DNA from: JBEGQX01 sp041180805
Lineage (GTDB): Bacteria > Planctomycetota > Planctomycetia > Gemmatales > Gemmataceae
Length of the DNA stretch: 7,835 nt
Assembly: GCA_041180805.1 (NCBI GenBank)
Contig: JBEGQX010000023.1
Coordinates: 1-7,835, forward strand
Direction of reading: 5' to 3'
The stretch's first letter is position 1, and every line of letters begins with the position of its first letter. The translations under genes were made by a program, and so were the position numbers. Below are positions 1 to 6,848 of this stretch, piece after piece. The notes under the pieces were generated by a model, which was not told where the DNA came from, did no database searches, and saw only the letters and a program-made list of their open reading frames with translations.

Positions 1-820
1 AGTTGCCCTTGGATGGCCATGGAAGAAGAATTGCACCGTCCACACTAGCAGTTGGCATGTTCGCCTTGGAAACGGGTGTACTACCAAGATATTCGACAGA
101 TTTAACCTGACCATTTCCCACTGACGATGGAAAAACTTGGTCTATGAATTCCCATGAACCAACTTTCATGCGAAAGGATCCAGGGTTACCAGCGGCATAT
201 TCAAGGTCATGCAGTGTGATGGTATAAGTGTCATTTTCGGGCAACTTAATTTCAAGCCTGCAATCACCATGGAGGTTGGTGACTGGCCATGCCCATGCCA
301 GTTGCAATCTTTTTGAATTGTAAAGGTGTACCACCGGTTGCAGCTTAGATCCCAATTTTTGGGCCTCGATTTCAATCATCAGCGGCTGTCCCTTGGTACC
401 CTCGAATTTAGTTTCTAAGATTTGGCTGCCAGACATAGTGCCATGAAATGCCACGGGTAATTGATTGATGGTACTTGCAAATGGTTTTTGTGGAAGTTGG
501 TCAACACCCAGAAGAAATGGAAGACTTACACCTTTTTCGGAAAGTATGCGCCCTTGGTAAAAGCCTGGGGCGACCTCCCCTGATGGCTGTACTTCTATCA
601 CAGCCTTTTTATCTGTTGAACCCGTTTTTAAAATCTGGCTGGCTTCAAAAGGCAAAAGAAGTTTTGGCGCTTTTCCAAAACCATCCCCATCCAGGGTAAT
701 GGTGGTTGTTTTTCCAAGTTGCAAACCACGAATATCCAAGGAACGAACCACTGGTTCGGCAGAATTGGCCTCAAGAACCAGAAATAGAATGCTGATAGCC
801 AGCAAAATGGTTCTTTTCAT
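1..820 (-). CDS. Secreted PPC-domain (pre-peptidase C-terminal-like) protein, C-terminus beyond window
   Basis: An open frame runs leftward from the ATG at 820-818 to the window edge without a stop, giving 273 visible residues; the C-terminus is missing. Residues 1-20 are a clear Sec signal peptide: Lys-Arg at positions 2-3, a hydrophobic core ILLAISILFLVL, and a cleavage region around ANSA. Residues about 26-105 look like an IPT/TIG-type beta domain (GLQLGKTTTITLDGDGFG, then PGFYQGRILS). Residues about 121-222 resemble the bacterial pre-peptidase C-terminal (PPC) fold, with LPVAFHGTMSGSQ at its start and YTITLHDLEY followed by NPGSFRMKVG at its end. Proteins of this build commonly sit beside DUF1501 genes in planctomycetes and are thought to act outside the cytoplasm; no enzymatic role is evident. 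It lies 51 bases after the DUF1501 stop, so the two are probably co-transcribed. The Shine-Dalgarno signal is weak: GGGA lies about 10 bases upstream and an AAAGG is too close to the ATG. The domain call rests on sequence memory, not a search. Confidence 0.8.
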   Translation of the reverse strand, partial: MKRTILLAISILFLVLEANSAEPVVRSLDIRGLQLGKTTTITLDGDGFGKAPKLLLPFEASQILKTGSTDKKAVIEVQPSGEVAPGFYQGRILSEKGVSLPFLLGVDQLPQKPFASTINQLPVAFHGTMSGSQILETKFEGTKGQPLMIEIEAQKLGSKLQPVVHLYNSKRLQLAWAWPVTNLHGDCRLEIKLPENDTYTITLHDLEYAAGNPGSFRMKVGSWEFIDQVFPSSVGNGQVKSVEYLGSTPVSKANMPTASVDGAILLPWPSKGN

Positions 821-871
821 AACCTTTAAATCCCAGAATTGTCATGGATGATTAAATACTTCCGGCAAGGT

Positions 872-2251
872 TTATGAAAACAATTGGCGGATGGGTTCAG
901 CTTCCACCAAACGCACCGGCCTTTCTCCGGGACCGGGCATCATTGTATTATCCAGGTCGATACCCATGGCGTGGTATATCGAAGCAAGAATCTGTGGCGG
1001 TTCCACGGGATTATCACTTGGCCTTGATCCAATCTTGTCTGTTGCACCAATAACCTGTCCGCCACGAATGTTTCCACCCACTAGGAAATTGGTCCATGCG
1101 TTGGGATAATGGTCGCGTCCACCCTTGGGGTTTAGCCGGGGGGTTCTCCCAAACTCGCTTAGTACAGCAACCACCGTGTCTTGCAGCATGCCGCGTTGTT
1201 CAAGGTCTTCAATAAGGGCGGTAAATGCAATGTCAAACTGTGGGCACAGATGGCGTTCATAATCAAGGTAAGTGTTGTTCAGGCCACCACCATCAGCGTG
1301 CATATCCCAGCAGGTAAGGTTAAAAACTGTGTCAAAGTGATTCACGGTGACAAAGCGAACACCATTTTCAATCATTCTTCGGGCCATTAGGCAGCTTTGA
1401 CCAAATGTATTTCTACCATAACGGTCACGCAGTTTGTCGTTTTCCTGGGACAGATTAAAGGCCTGTTTAGCCTTTGGGGAAGTCAAAAGTCGAAATGCGC
1501 GCTCATAGGCGCTGTCGTGACTTTGGGTACTACGGGATTCACTCTTCCTTTGCAGATCATCAAGTTGCGCCAGGAATTGCTTGCGGGCATCGAGACGGTT
1601 ACCGGCTTGACCCGCAGCGACTTCCAAATCTCCAACCTTAAAGTCCTTGTTCGCAGGGTCTGAATTTAAAAAGAATGGCTCATGGGCACTGCCCAAATAG
1701 CCGGATGTCTGACCATGTAGGGGGCCTGCACCAGTATTTCCAATGGGTCCTGGAAGGATAATGTTTGAGGGCAGTTCACTCTTTTGGCCAAAAACCCTGG
1801 ACACCACACTACCAAGATGGGGCTTGACACTGTCCGCGTTGAAATCGTGACCTGTCATCATCCAGCGCTGACCATTTTCATGGGTTGCACCCGTGCGATG
1901 ATGAAGACTGCGAATAAGCGCAACCTTTTTCATCATCTTGGCCATCATCGGGAAATGCTCGCAAATCTGAATGCCATTCACATCCGTCTGGATTGGTTTA
2001 AACTTGCCGCGAACCTCCGCGGGGGCATCTGGTTTCATGTCCCAGGTATCAAGATGACCCGGGGAACCAACCAGAAAAATGGCTATGCAGTTCTTGATTT
2101 TTGCAGAGGATTCTTTTATCGCACCCCTGGCTTGCAAATTGAAAACGGAGGGCAGCGAGAGGGCCGCCATTCCGGCCGTGCCTAATTGAAGAAAACTACG
2201 TCGATTCGGACCACCGCACAAAGCCACGCGTTCTTTGCCTAAATTCAGCAT
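872..2251 (-). CDS. DUF1501 domain-containing exported protein
   Basis: This is a 459-residue protein of the DUF1501 family, which belongs to the alkaline-phosphatase/sulfatase-like superfamily. Its substrate is unknown; members are abundant in planctomycetes and usually carry a Tat signal. Here the twin arginine is at residues 17-18 (NRRSFLQLG), followed by a hydrophobic stretch TAGMAALSLPSVF. Family landmarks are GSPGHLDTWD (residues 62-71), WDMHADGGG in the middle, EFGRTP (366-371) and GGRDHYP (377-383); the Asp and His residues there are the likely metal-site ligands by family analogy. The frame could start earlier at 2296, but ATG 2251 is preferred. It has GAGGAG 8 bases upstream, and it leaves the short pre-Tat N-region usual for the family. 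It lies 48 bases after the Ig-like gene and 51 before the PPC gene, suggesting one operon. In planctomycetes a DUF1549/DUF1553 gene often accompanies such a gene; none is seen here, though the operon may continue to the left. Confidence 0.93.
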   Translation of the reverse strand: MLNLGKERVALCGGPNRRSFLQLGTAGMAALSLPSVFNLQARGAIKESSAKIKNCIAIFLVGSPGHLDTWDMKPDAPAEVRGKFKPIQTDVNGIQICEHFPMMAKMMKKVALIRSLHHRTGATHENGQRWMMTGHDFNADSVKPHLGSVVSRVFGQKSELPSNIILPGPIGNTGAGPLHGQTSGYLGSAHEPFFLNSDPANKDFKVGDLEVAAGQAGNRLDARKQFLAQLDDLQRKSESRSTQSHDSAYERAFRLLTSPKAKQAFNLSQENDKLRDRYGRNTFGQSCLMARRMIENGVRFVTVNHFDTVFNLTCWDMHADGGGLNNTYLDYERHLCPQFDIAFTALIEDLEQRGMLQDTVVAVLSEFGRTPRLNPKGGRDHYPNAWTNFLVGGNIRGGQVIGATDKIGSRPSDNPVEPPQILASIYHAMGIDLDNTMMPGPGERPVRLVEAEPIRQLFS

Positions 2252-2259
2252 TGGAATTT

Positions 2260-2265
2260 CTCCTC
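2260..2265 (-). promoter_or_regulatory. Ribosome-binding site that fixes the DUF1501 start
   Basis: On the minus strand this reads GAGGAG and sits 8 bases before ATG 2251. The same 8-base spacing is seen for the 101-residue, DUF3500 and DUF4838 genes in this window. The alternative ATG at 2296 would add 15 residues and place this site inside the coding region, so it argues for the shorter protein. Confidence 0.75.
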
Positions 2266-2299
2266 GGAGCAGACTTGCAGCCTGCATTGGTGGCATCGA

Positions 2300-2605
2300 T
2301 CAGATGGTAAATTTTACTTTTTCAGAAACTTCCACAAACTTGCTATTGATGAATTCACCCTGTGGATTTTTCTTGTAATCGACATATTTCCACATTTGTA
2401 GGTGGGCCTGGTATTCACCCGGACTCTTAAGGTCAGGGCTGACACTTAAAGAGGGTCTCGCGTTGTAAGCTGCAACCTGTTTCCCATTTTGGGTTATCAC
2501 CCATTGCAGAAGAGAACCCCAATCATTAACAACATCGGTACGTACTAACTTTGAACCATCAACCCTGATTTCCGACTTTGGCAAGCCTTCGAACTTTTGT
2601 TCCAT
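2300..2605 (-). CDS. Small Ig-like/beta-sandwich protein of unknown function
   Basis: This 101-residue protein is not recognised as a named family. Its pattern is that of one immunoglobulin-like or PKD-like beta domain: alternating hydrophobic strands such as LQWVITQNGKQVA and GEYQAHLQMWKYV, ending in a strand FVEVSEKVKFTI. A GGAG lies 8 bases before ATG 2605, and an in-frame stop at 2633-2635 with no start codon between rules out a longer N-terminus. It therefore has no signal peptide and no membrane segment, unlike both downstream partners, which are exported. It is the first gene of the inferred leftward operon, 48 bases before the DUF1501 start. It could be a stand-alone accessory domain, a cytoplasmic partner, or the surviving end of a once longer secreted protein. 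The reading frame itself is well supported by the ribosome-binding site and tight spacing; the fold is an inference. Confidence 0.72.
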   Translation of the reverse strand: MEQKFEGLPKSEIRVDGSKLVRTDVVNDWGSLLQWVITQNGKQVAAYNARPSLSVSPDLKSPGEYQAHLQMWKYVDYKKNPQGEFINSKFVEVSEKVKFTI

Positions 2606-2678
2606 GGAAATGTCTCCGTAACGGATATAATTTCATTCAAGGCAGGTGGGATTCAAACACAAACATATTGATTAACAG

Positions 2679-2708
2679 AGTATACATTAATTCAAGAGGC
2701 ATAATCAA
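2679..2708 (-). promoter_or_regulatory. Candidate promoter of the leftward three-gene operon
   Basis: On the minus strand TTGATT (2708-2703) and TATACT (2684-2679) are separated by 18 bases. This matches the sigma-70 consensus at 4 of 6 and 5 of 6 positions. It lies about 75 bases upstream of the first gene of the operon, within the 193-base gap that follows the DUF3500 stop. No rho-independent terminator for DUF3500 was seen in this gap, so read-through from that gene is possible too. Planctomycete promoters are poorly characterised, so this is tentative. Confidence 0.4.
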
Positions 2709-2798
2709 TCATGAATATCGACCATATGTGACATAAAACCTTAGTAAACCCCGAATTTATGATCTTGGGATCCTTAAATACTCATTATGAAAGCTGCC

Positions 2799-3692
2799 CT
2801 ATGCCTTGGGTTTTGCCTTAACTGTGAGGTGAAGGTGGTTTTTGCCTGCAGTCTGCCAGTCGATAAGGATTCCTTCATTTCCAAATTTCCAGGAGTAATT
2901 ACCACCCTGAAGATGCCCGGAGGTTGCATTACCGTTCAAGATAAACTTCAATTCATTTACGCCACCCTGATTTGCAATGATTTTCTCAAGTTTCTTTTTC
3001 CGATCTGCGGAGAAAACATCCAGCCTTTTTTCAAGCAATTTTTTGGCAAGTTCTGCAGCGGGTTTTGGAAGATCCTTGATCGCTACGCCAGATTTTCCAA
3101 CCGCCTGGCCTGATCCACCGGGTCCCTTCAGTTTATCCAACATTTCTTTGTCCAGTTTTTTGGCCAATTCCAGAAGAATAGCTTCCTCTTCATCCCAAAG
3201 TGAATTAACGGGGTTTCCACCTAGAAGTACCGGACCAAATTCATTCATGTTATCCGGATTAAACTCGCAATGAATAAGAGTTAAATGGTGCTGTGCCAAT
3301 CGAAATGCGAAGGGTTTTCCAGCCTGAGGTTCCCCGAAAAAATTGATATATCTGCGGTTAGCTGGAGTTTGTTTTGCTATTTCCATGCATCTGCCGGCCC
3401 CGTAATTTGATGTCATGGCTAGAATCATCTTGTCCACCAGGGCAACCTGCTCTGGCTTCATCTTAATGAAAGGCAACCCCTTTCTTTCCGCGGCAGGAAA
3501 CACCTCGGCATGCCTGTCTTTATCATCAAACGCCTTTAATGCCTGATTTTTTTGTTCATCATCCAAGGATTTAAACAGCTCGACGGCAATTTTTCGAGCG
3601 GCATCATCGCTTCCCTGAAAATATAACGCTGTTGCCGTTAGAGTTAATGCCGGAAAAAGTACGAAGGAAACAAAAGCTACAAATTTTCGCAT
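2799..3692 (-). CDS. Secreted DUF3500 domain-containing protein
   Basis: The protein has 297 residues. Residues 1-22 form a Sec signal peptide (MRKF, then a hydrophobic run). The rest matches the DUF3500 pattern as I remember it: an N-terminal helical part (FKSLDDEQKNQALKAFDD), RYINFFGEP at 114-122, the conserved double-His region FRLAQHHLTL at 130-139, FGPVLLGGNP at 152-161, LWDEEEAILLELAKKL at 165-180, and a C-terminal ILIDWQ with NHLHLTVK at 275-292. The family has no settled function. The conserved histidines (135, 136, 286, 288) suggest a metal or active site, but this is inference. AGGAG at 3705-3701, 8 bases before ATG 3692, fixes the start. It is transcribed away from the DUF4838 gene across a shared intergenic region, and in the same direction as the downstream Ig-like/DUF1501/PPC genes after a 193-base gap. 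Confidence 0.88.
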   Translation of the reverse strand: MRKFVAFVSFVLFPALTLTATALYFQGSDDAARKIAVELFKSLDDEQKNQALKAFDDKDRHAEVFPAAERKGLPFIKMKPEQVALVDKMILAMTSNYGAGRCMEIAKQTPANRRYINFFGEPQAGKPFAFRLAQHHLTLIHCEFNPDNMNEFGPVLLGGNPVNSLWDEEEAILLELAKKLDKEMLDKLKGPGGSGQAVGKSGVAIKDLPKPAAELAKKLLEKRLDVFSADRKKKLEKIIANQGGVNELKFILNGNATSGHLQGGNYSWKFGNEGILIDWQTAGKNHLHLTVKAKPKA

Positions 3693-4048
3693 CTGATTAA
3701 CTCCTGTCCATGTAAATCATATTTCGTTCTTAGGAGCATTATTCCTAGTGTTTATCTAAATACGGTACCAAGAACCCCCGCCTGGCTAACGAACTCGGTA
3801 TATTGCAAAATGGGATCAAATAATACGAGGATATCATATTCTAAACTATTTGCATTTTCTGACACAATACATTCGCTAATTTAAAGATGTTTTTATTGGT
3901 TGCTTTAATTAAGAATACAAGAACAGAATTCATATTAATCGGGCAACTGTATGCAATCTAAGCGCATGATTCCAAAAGTATCAAACATACCATGTAATAT
4001 TCACGGGATGCTGAACCTGTTTTATCTATCTTCTAAAAGGTATTGGTT
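3693..4048. other. AT-rich divergent intergenic region, no gene seen
   Basis: These 356 bases separate the divergent DUF3500 and DUF4838 genes and must hold both promoters. Stops are frequent in all frames and no RNA gene is evident. A small inverted repeat, TAGGA at 3731-3735 and TCCTA at 3743-3747, lies about 40-55 bases upstream of the DUF3500 start. A TGTAATAT at 3993-4000 could be a -10 element for the rightward gene, but there is no convincing -35 at the right distance. I cannot name either promoter with confidence. Confidence 0.6.
4035..4040 (+). promoter_or_regulatory. Ribosome-binding site that fixes the DUF4838 start
   Basis: AAAAGG ends 8 bases before ATG 4049. An in-frame stop at 4034-4036 limits the N-terminus, leaving only a TTG at 4043 as an alternative start. 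The TTG would have just a 2-base spacer, so the ATG is preferred. Confidence 0.65.
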
Positions 4049-6535
4049 ATGAACAACTCAAGCCTTCTCCTATTGCTATGGATGACATATTCCGCATGTG
4101 GAATTGAACCATTTCAAATTGCGGATAACGGCAAAACAAATCATGCAATTTGCCTGCATCCAAATACCAGCGAAAGCACCATCACCCTTGCTAAGGAATT
4201 AGCCTTTTATCTTGAACGGATCACAGGAACAAAATTTGAAGTGATCAAAGGTAATGGTGAGAAAGGAATTGTTGTTGGCACTTTGGAAGAATTTCCAAAC
4301 CAGGAAATAGAACAATCTTTAAAAATTCAAAATTATGATGGAAGAGAAGCTTTTGCCATAAAATCCGCCAAAGACAAACTGATTCTGGTTGGCGCAACTG
4401 AACTGGGGCTTTCTCATGCTGTATTTACCTTGCTTGAAAAATGTGGTTGCCGATGGTTCTTTCCAGCAAAGGAATGGGAGGTGATACCCCATAAATCGTC
4501 CCTCTCGGTCGCACTGGATGTCAAAGATAAACCCAAAATATTAGCACGCAGAATTTGGTATGGATACGGACCTTTCCCGGATGACAAAAAGCACCCCTTC
4601 GGAGGTTCGTGCCAGAAAGATTATCAGGATTGGTCCAGGCATAACCGGATGGCATCATCATTCCGGGTTTACGCCGGACATTCTTATGAGGCGATTTTGG
4701 CATCCAACAAAAAACTTTTTGAGGAACACCCCGAATACCTGGCTTTGGTAAAAGGCAAAAGACAGGGACCGCAGTTTTGCCTTAGTAATTCCAAGGTTCA
4801 GGAACTTGGGGTTCAGTGGGTGCGTGATTATTTCAAGAAAAACCCAACTGCGGAAATGGCTTCTTTGGATTGTGCGGATGGTTCGGGGCAATGTGAGTGT
4901 GCTGAATGCCTGAATTTGGGAAGTGTTTCCAATAGAGTTTTTGGGCTGGCAAATCACGCGGCTAAGATTATCTCCAAGGAACAGCCGGGCAAAATGATAG
5001 GACTTCTTGCCTACAACGAACACAGCGAACCACCAGATTTTACCCTAGAACCTAATGTTTACGTTCAATTGACCATGGGTTTCATTCGGGGAAAATATTC
5101 CTTTGATGAATTGCGAGATCTTTGGCCACAAAAATGTAAGTCCATGGGCTTTTATGACTACTACTCGGTCTGGCTGTGGGATTTTGACAAGCTTCCGGGT
5201 GGCAGGGGCGCCAACCTGGAACATATCGCACAATCCATACGAAAATCAGCAACCCTCGGTGCTACTAGCATGGATGCAGAAAGTGGTAACAATTGGGGAG
5301 TGCACGGCCTTGGATATTATGTTTCCAACAAGTTGATGTGGAATCCGGATGCGGATGTAAAAACCATCGCGAAGGATTTTTACAAACAAGCATTTGGTCC
5401 CGCTGCCGGGCTGATGCAAAAATATTATGAACGCTGGATGCCGGGTCTTTCAGCCACGCCGATCATTAGCAGACAATTGATCGGTAACTTGTTCAGGGAT
5501 ATTGATCAGGCTTCCAGGCTCACAAAAAATGATCCCGAAATTCAGGCAAGGCTGGGTCATCTTAAACATTATCTGCGCTACATCCACTTGCGCTGGCTTT
5601 ACGACCATGAAAAAGAAAAAACCAGGCAAAAGCAAATGGCTTTGGAGATACTCACCTTCGCCTATCGCACTAGGTATGAATACATGAATCACTGGAATGC
5701 AATCCAAACCAGCTTTGCGAACGATATCGCTAAAAAGTTTGAGGAGCCCTCTTGGGCAAGAAACAGTCTTCCAAAGCCATGGACCAATTCCTTGCCTGTT
5801 TCAGATTTGGAAACTTCCAAGTGGTTTAAAGAAGGACTAGAGTTTTTTGAACCCATGGAGGTTCAAGAGGTCGACTTCGCCTCTAAAAATTTAAAACAGA
5901 CTTTGCATGGTGGCACCCATGGCGCGAATCTTTCCCATGGATTTCAAGGGATGGAAAAATACGCTGTTTTTTGCAAGAAAGGGGAACCCATCGAATTGGA
6001 AATTATCCCTGGTGTGATAGCGTGGTATCGTGACCGACCGGATGCCAAATGGTCTGTGGAAGATTCCCAAGGCAAAAAAATACTTACTGGTTCTATGAAA
6101 CTCGATGGCGAACCCCACCGTTTGCGCCTGAATGTACCTGAACCCGGAGTTTACTTTTTTGAACTCTACGACTCGTCCGCTGGTTGGCGAATTAAAACGG
6201 GCCCGGAAGTGGCCATTACATGGCTACCTCAAAAGGGAAAACGAGTGCTTCATCTTGGGCAAATGCAGGAAATGTATTTTTATGTTCCCAAAGGCACAAA
6301 GGAGCTTCATTATTTTTGGAGCGGAGGACCACATAAAGTTTTAGGGCCGGACAGAAAATTGATTCAGGAAACCAAAGCGAATGACGAGGTTGTTCGAGTG
6401 ATGGTTCCTGAAGGTATGGCTGGAAAAGTATGGAGTTTGTCTGCCAGGCCGCATAACCAATTATGGTTCTTTAATGCACCGAATTTTTTGGCAGCTTCAC
6501 CATCTGCTTTACTGATTCCCTCCGATTGTGATTAG
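4049..6535 (+). CDS. Secreted DUF4838 (glycoside hydrolase-like) protein
   Basis: The protein has 828 residues. Residues 1-18 form a hydrophobic signal peptide (LLLLLWMTYSACG), though without a positive charge before the core. Residues about 20-155 match the alpha-beta domain found at the N-terminus of alpha-glucuronidases and hexosaminidases: AKELAFYLERITG at 48-60, GIVVGT at 73-78, LVGATELGLSHAVFTLLEK at 113-131, GCRWFFP at 133-139. Residues about 205-465 are the DUF4838 region, including FEEHPEYLAL at 224-233, a Cys cluster CECAEC at 282-287 and YYSVWLWDF near 371-379. The remaining C-terminal half continues with helices, then beta-rich domains (about 600-828) that may bind carbohydrate. 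The family is regarded as a TIM-barrel carbohydrate-active group, but the substrate is not known and I assign no catalytic residues. Likely role: extracellular or periplasmic polysaccharide breakdown. The gene stands alone, divergent from DUF3500, with no clear terminator before the tRNA. Length and domain order look intact. Confidence 0.9.
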   Translation: MNNSSLLLLLWMTYSACGIEPFQIADNGKTNHAICLHPNTSESTITLAKELAFYLERITGTKFEVIKGNGEKGIVVGTLEEFPNQEIEQSLKIQNYDGREAFAIKSAKDKLILVGATELGLSHAVFTLLEKCGCRWFFPAKEWEVIPHKSSLSVALDVKDKPKILARRIWYGYGPFPDDKKHPFGGSCQKDYQDWSRHNRMASSFRVYAGHSYEAILASNKKLFEEHPEYLALVKGKRQGPQFCLSNSKVQELGVQWVRDYFKKNPTAEMASLDCADGSGQCECAECLNLGSVSNRVFGLANHAAKIISKEQPGKMIGLLAYNEHSEPPDFTLEPNVYVQLTMGFIRGKYSFDELRDLWPQKCKSMGFYDYYSVWLWDFDKLPGGRGANLEHIAQSIRKSATLGATSMDAESGNNWGVHGLGYYVSNKLMWNPDADVKTIAKDFYKQAFGPAAGLMQKYYERWMPGLSATPIISRQLIGNLFRDIDQASRLTKNDPEIQARLGHLKHYLRYIHLRWLYDHEKEKTRQKQMALEILTFAYRTRYEYMNHWNAIQTSFANDIAKKFEEPSWARNSLPKPWTNSLPVSDLETSKWFKEGLEFFEPMEVQEVDFASKNLKQTLHGGTHGANLSHGFQGMEKYAVFCKKGEPIELEIIPGVIAWYRDRPDAKWSVEDSQGKKILTGSMKLDGEPHRLRLNVPEPGVYFFELYDSSAGWRIKTGPEVAITWLPQKGKRVLHLGQMQEMYFYVPKGTKELHYFWSGGPHKVLGPDRKLIQETKANDEVVRVMVPEGMAGKVWSLSARPHNQLWFFNAPNFLAASPSALLIPSDCD

Positions 6536-6676
6536 ACCAAACCAAGATTGTTCTAGGGTCATTACCAGAATAGGCTTAGGAAAAAACCAAATCTGAGTTT
6601 GGGTCGACAAAAGTGCTTTTAAATGGCTTGCCAACCTTGGCGCAAAATTGGTAATCTAGTTGAGTTGGAAAGACCA
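6536..6676. other. Spacer between the DUF4838 gene and the tRNA
   Basis: These 141 bases hold no gene. They contain the candidate tRNA promoter (6628-6657). A weak hairpin (CCAAA at 6587-6591, TTTGG at 6598-6602) is followed by six Ts only when read on the minus strand, so it cannot end the DUF4838 transcript. No forward rho-independent terminator is visible. Confidence 0.6.
6628..6657 (+). promoter_or_regulatory. Candidate promoter of the tRNA-Thr gene
   Basis: TTGCCA (6628-6633, 5 of 6 consensus) and TAATCT (6652-6657, 3 of 6) are 18 bases apart. The -10 is preceded by TGG, which fits the extended -10 pattern. Transcription would start a little past 6660, leaving a short leader before the mature tRNA at 6677. 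Confidence 0.4.
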
Positions 6677-6749
6677 GCCGCCTTAGCTCAGTTGGTAGAG
6701 CGACGCTTTCGTAAAGCGTAGGTCTCGGGTTCGAGTCCCGAAGGCGGCT
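6677..6749 (+). tRNA. tRNA-Thr (anticodon CGT)
   Basis: A full cloverleaf of 73 bases can be drawn by hand. The acceptor stem is GCCGCCT (6677-6683) with AGGCGGC (6742-6748). The D stem is GCTC/GAGC around AGTTGGTA. The anticodon stem is ACGCT/AGCGT around the loop TTCGTAA, with anticodon CGT at 6710-6712 reading ACG. The variable loop is AGGTC. The T stem is TCGGG/CCCGA with loop TTCGAGT. All stems pair perfectly. The discriminator base is T and the 3' CCA is not encoded, so it must be added after transcription. No intron is present. A GC-rich integrase gene begins 99 bases downstream, so the 3' half probably also serves as an integration site and was restored on insertion. Confidence 0.97.
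6710..6749 (+). other. Predicted left attachment site (attL) in the 3' half of tRNA-Thr
   Basis: Tyrosine recombinases commonly recombine within the anticodon or T-loop part of a tRNA gene, and the element carries a copy of the 3' end so that the tRNA stays intact. Here the integrase lies just 3' of an intact tRNA and the base composition changes at the tRNA boundary. The matching direct repeat would be at the far end of the element, outside the window, so the exact core cannot be seen; the coordinates are only the expected zone. Confidence 0.35.
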
Positions 6750-6786
6750 TTGACAGAAGTCCTTGTGCCGAAGCGGTTTAGCTTAC

Positions 6787-6802
6787 CACCCCGAGCGGGG
6801 TG
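6787..6802. repeat. GC-rich inverted repeat between the tRNA and the integrase
   Basis: CACCCC (6787-6792) and GGGGTG (6797-6802) form a perfect 6-base-pair stem around GAGC. No T run follows it directly, so it is not a standard terminator. Its place between the predicted attachment site and the integrase start would suit a protein-binding site or a transcript hairpin; function unknown. Confidence 0.45.
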
Positions 6803-6825
6803 TGCGGTCTGAAACAGGACATTTT

Positions 6826-6841
6826 TCAGTAGTACTACTGA
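6826..6841. promoter_or_regulatory. 16-base perfect palindrome overlapping the integrase ribosome-binding site
   Basis: TCAGTAGTACTACTGA is its own reverse complement over all 16 bases. It ends 7 bases before the integrase ATG at 6849, and its last two bases are part of the ribosome-binding sequence GAGGA (6840-6844). As DNA it could be an operator for a dimeric repressor. As RNA it could fold to a 6-base-pair stem with a GTAC loop that partly covers the ribosome-binding site. Either would hold integrase expression down. The symmetry is directly seen; the role is inferred. Confidence 0.5.
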
Positions 6842-6844
6842 GGA
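6840..6844 (+). promoter_or_regulatory. Integrase ribosome-binding site
   Basis: GAGGA lies 4 bases before ATG 6849, closer than the 8-base spacing of the other genes here. An in-frame stop at 6810-6812 with no other ATG between supports 6849 as the start. Confidence 0.5.
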
Positions 6845-6848
6845 ATTC

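Noticed and set aside
1784..2185. Plus-strand 133-codon open frame within the DUF1501 region
   Set aside because: It lies opposite conserved DUF1501 coding sequence, has no ribosome-binding site, and its translation shows no domain or sensible composition.
4043..4048. TTG at 4043 as start of the DUF4838 gene
   Set aside because: The purine-rich site AAAAGG would be only 2 bases from TTG but 8 bases from ATG 4049, the spacing used by its neighbours.
6581..6602. Hairpin with a T run, terminator-like on the minus strand
   Set aside because: The stem is only five pairs with three A-T pairs, and no minus-strand gene lies upstream that it could end. On the plus strand the T run is on the wrong side.
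6787..6802. Hairpin as a rho-independent terminator of the tRNA
   Set aside because: The stem is good but no T run follows; the nearest Ts begin about 20 bases later, too far away.
6765..6804. A second, partial tRNA after tRNA-Thr
   Set aside because: GCCGAAGCGGTTTAGC faintly recalls a D-arm region, but no anticodon stem, T-loop sequence or acceptor pairing can be drawn around it.
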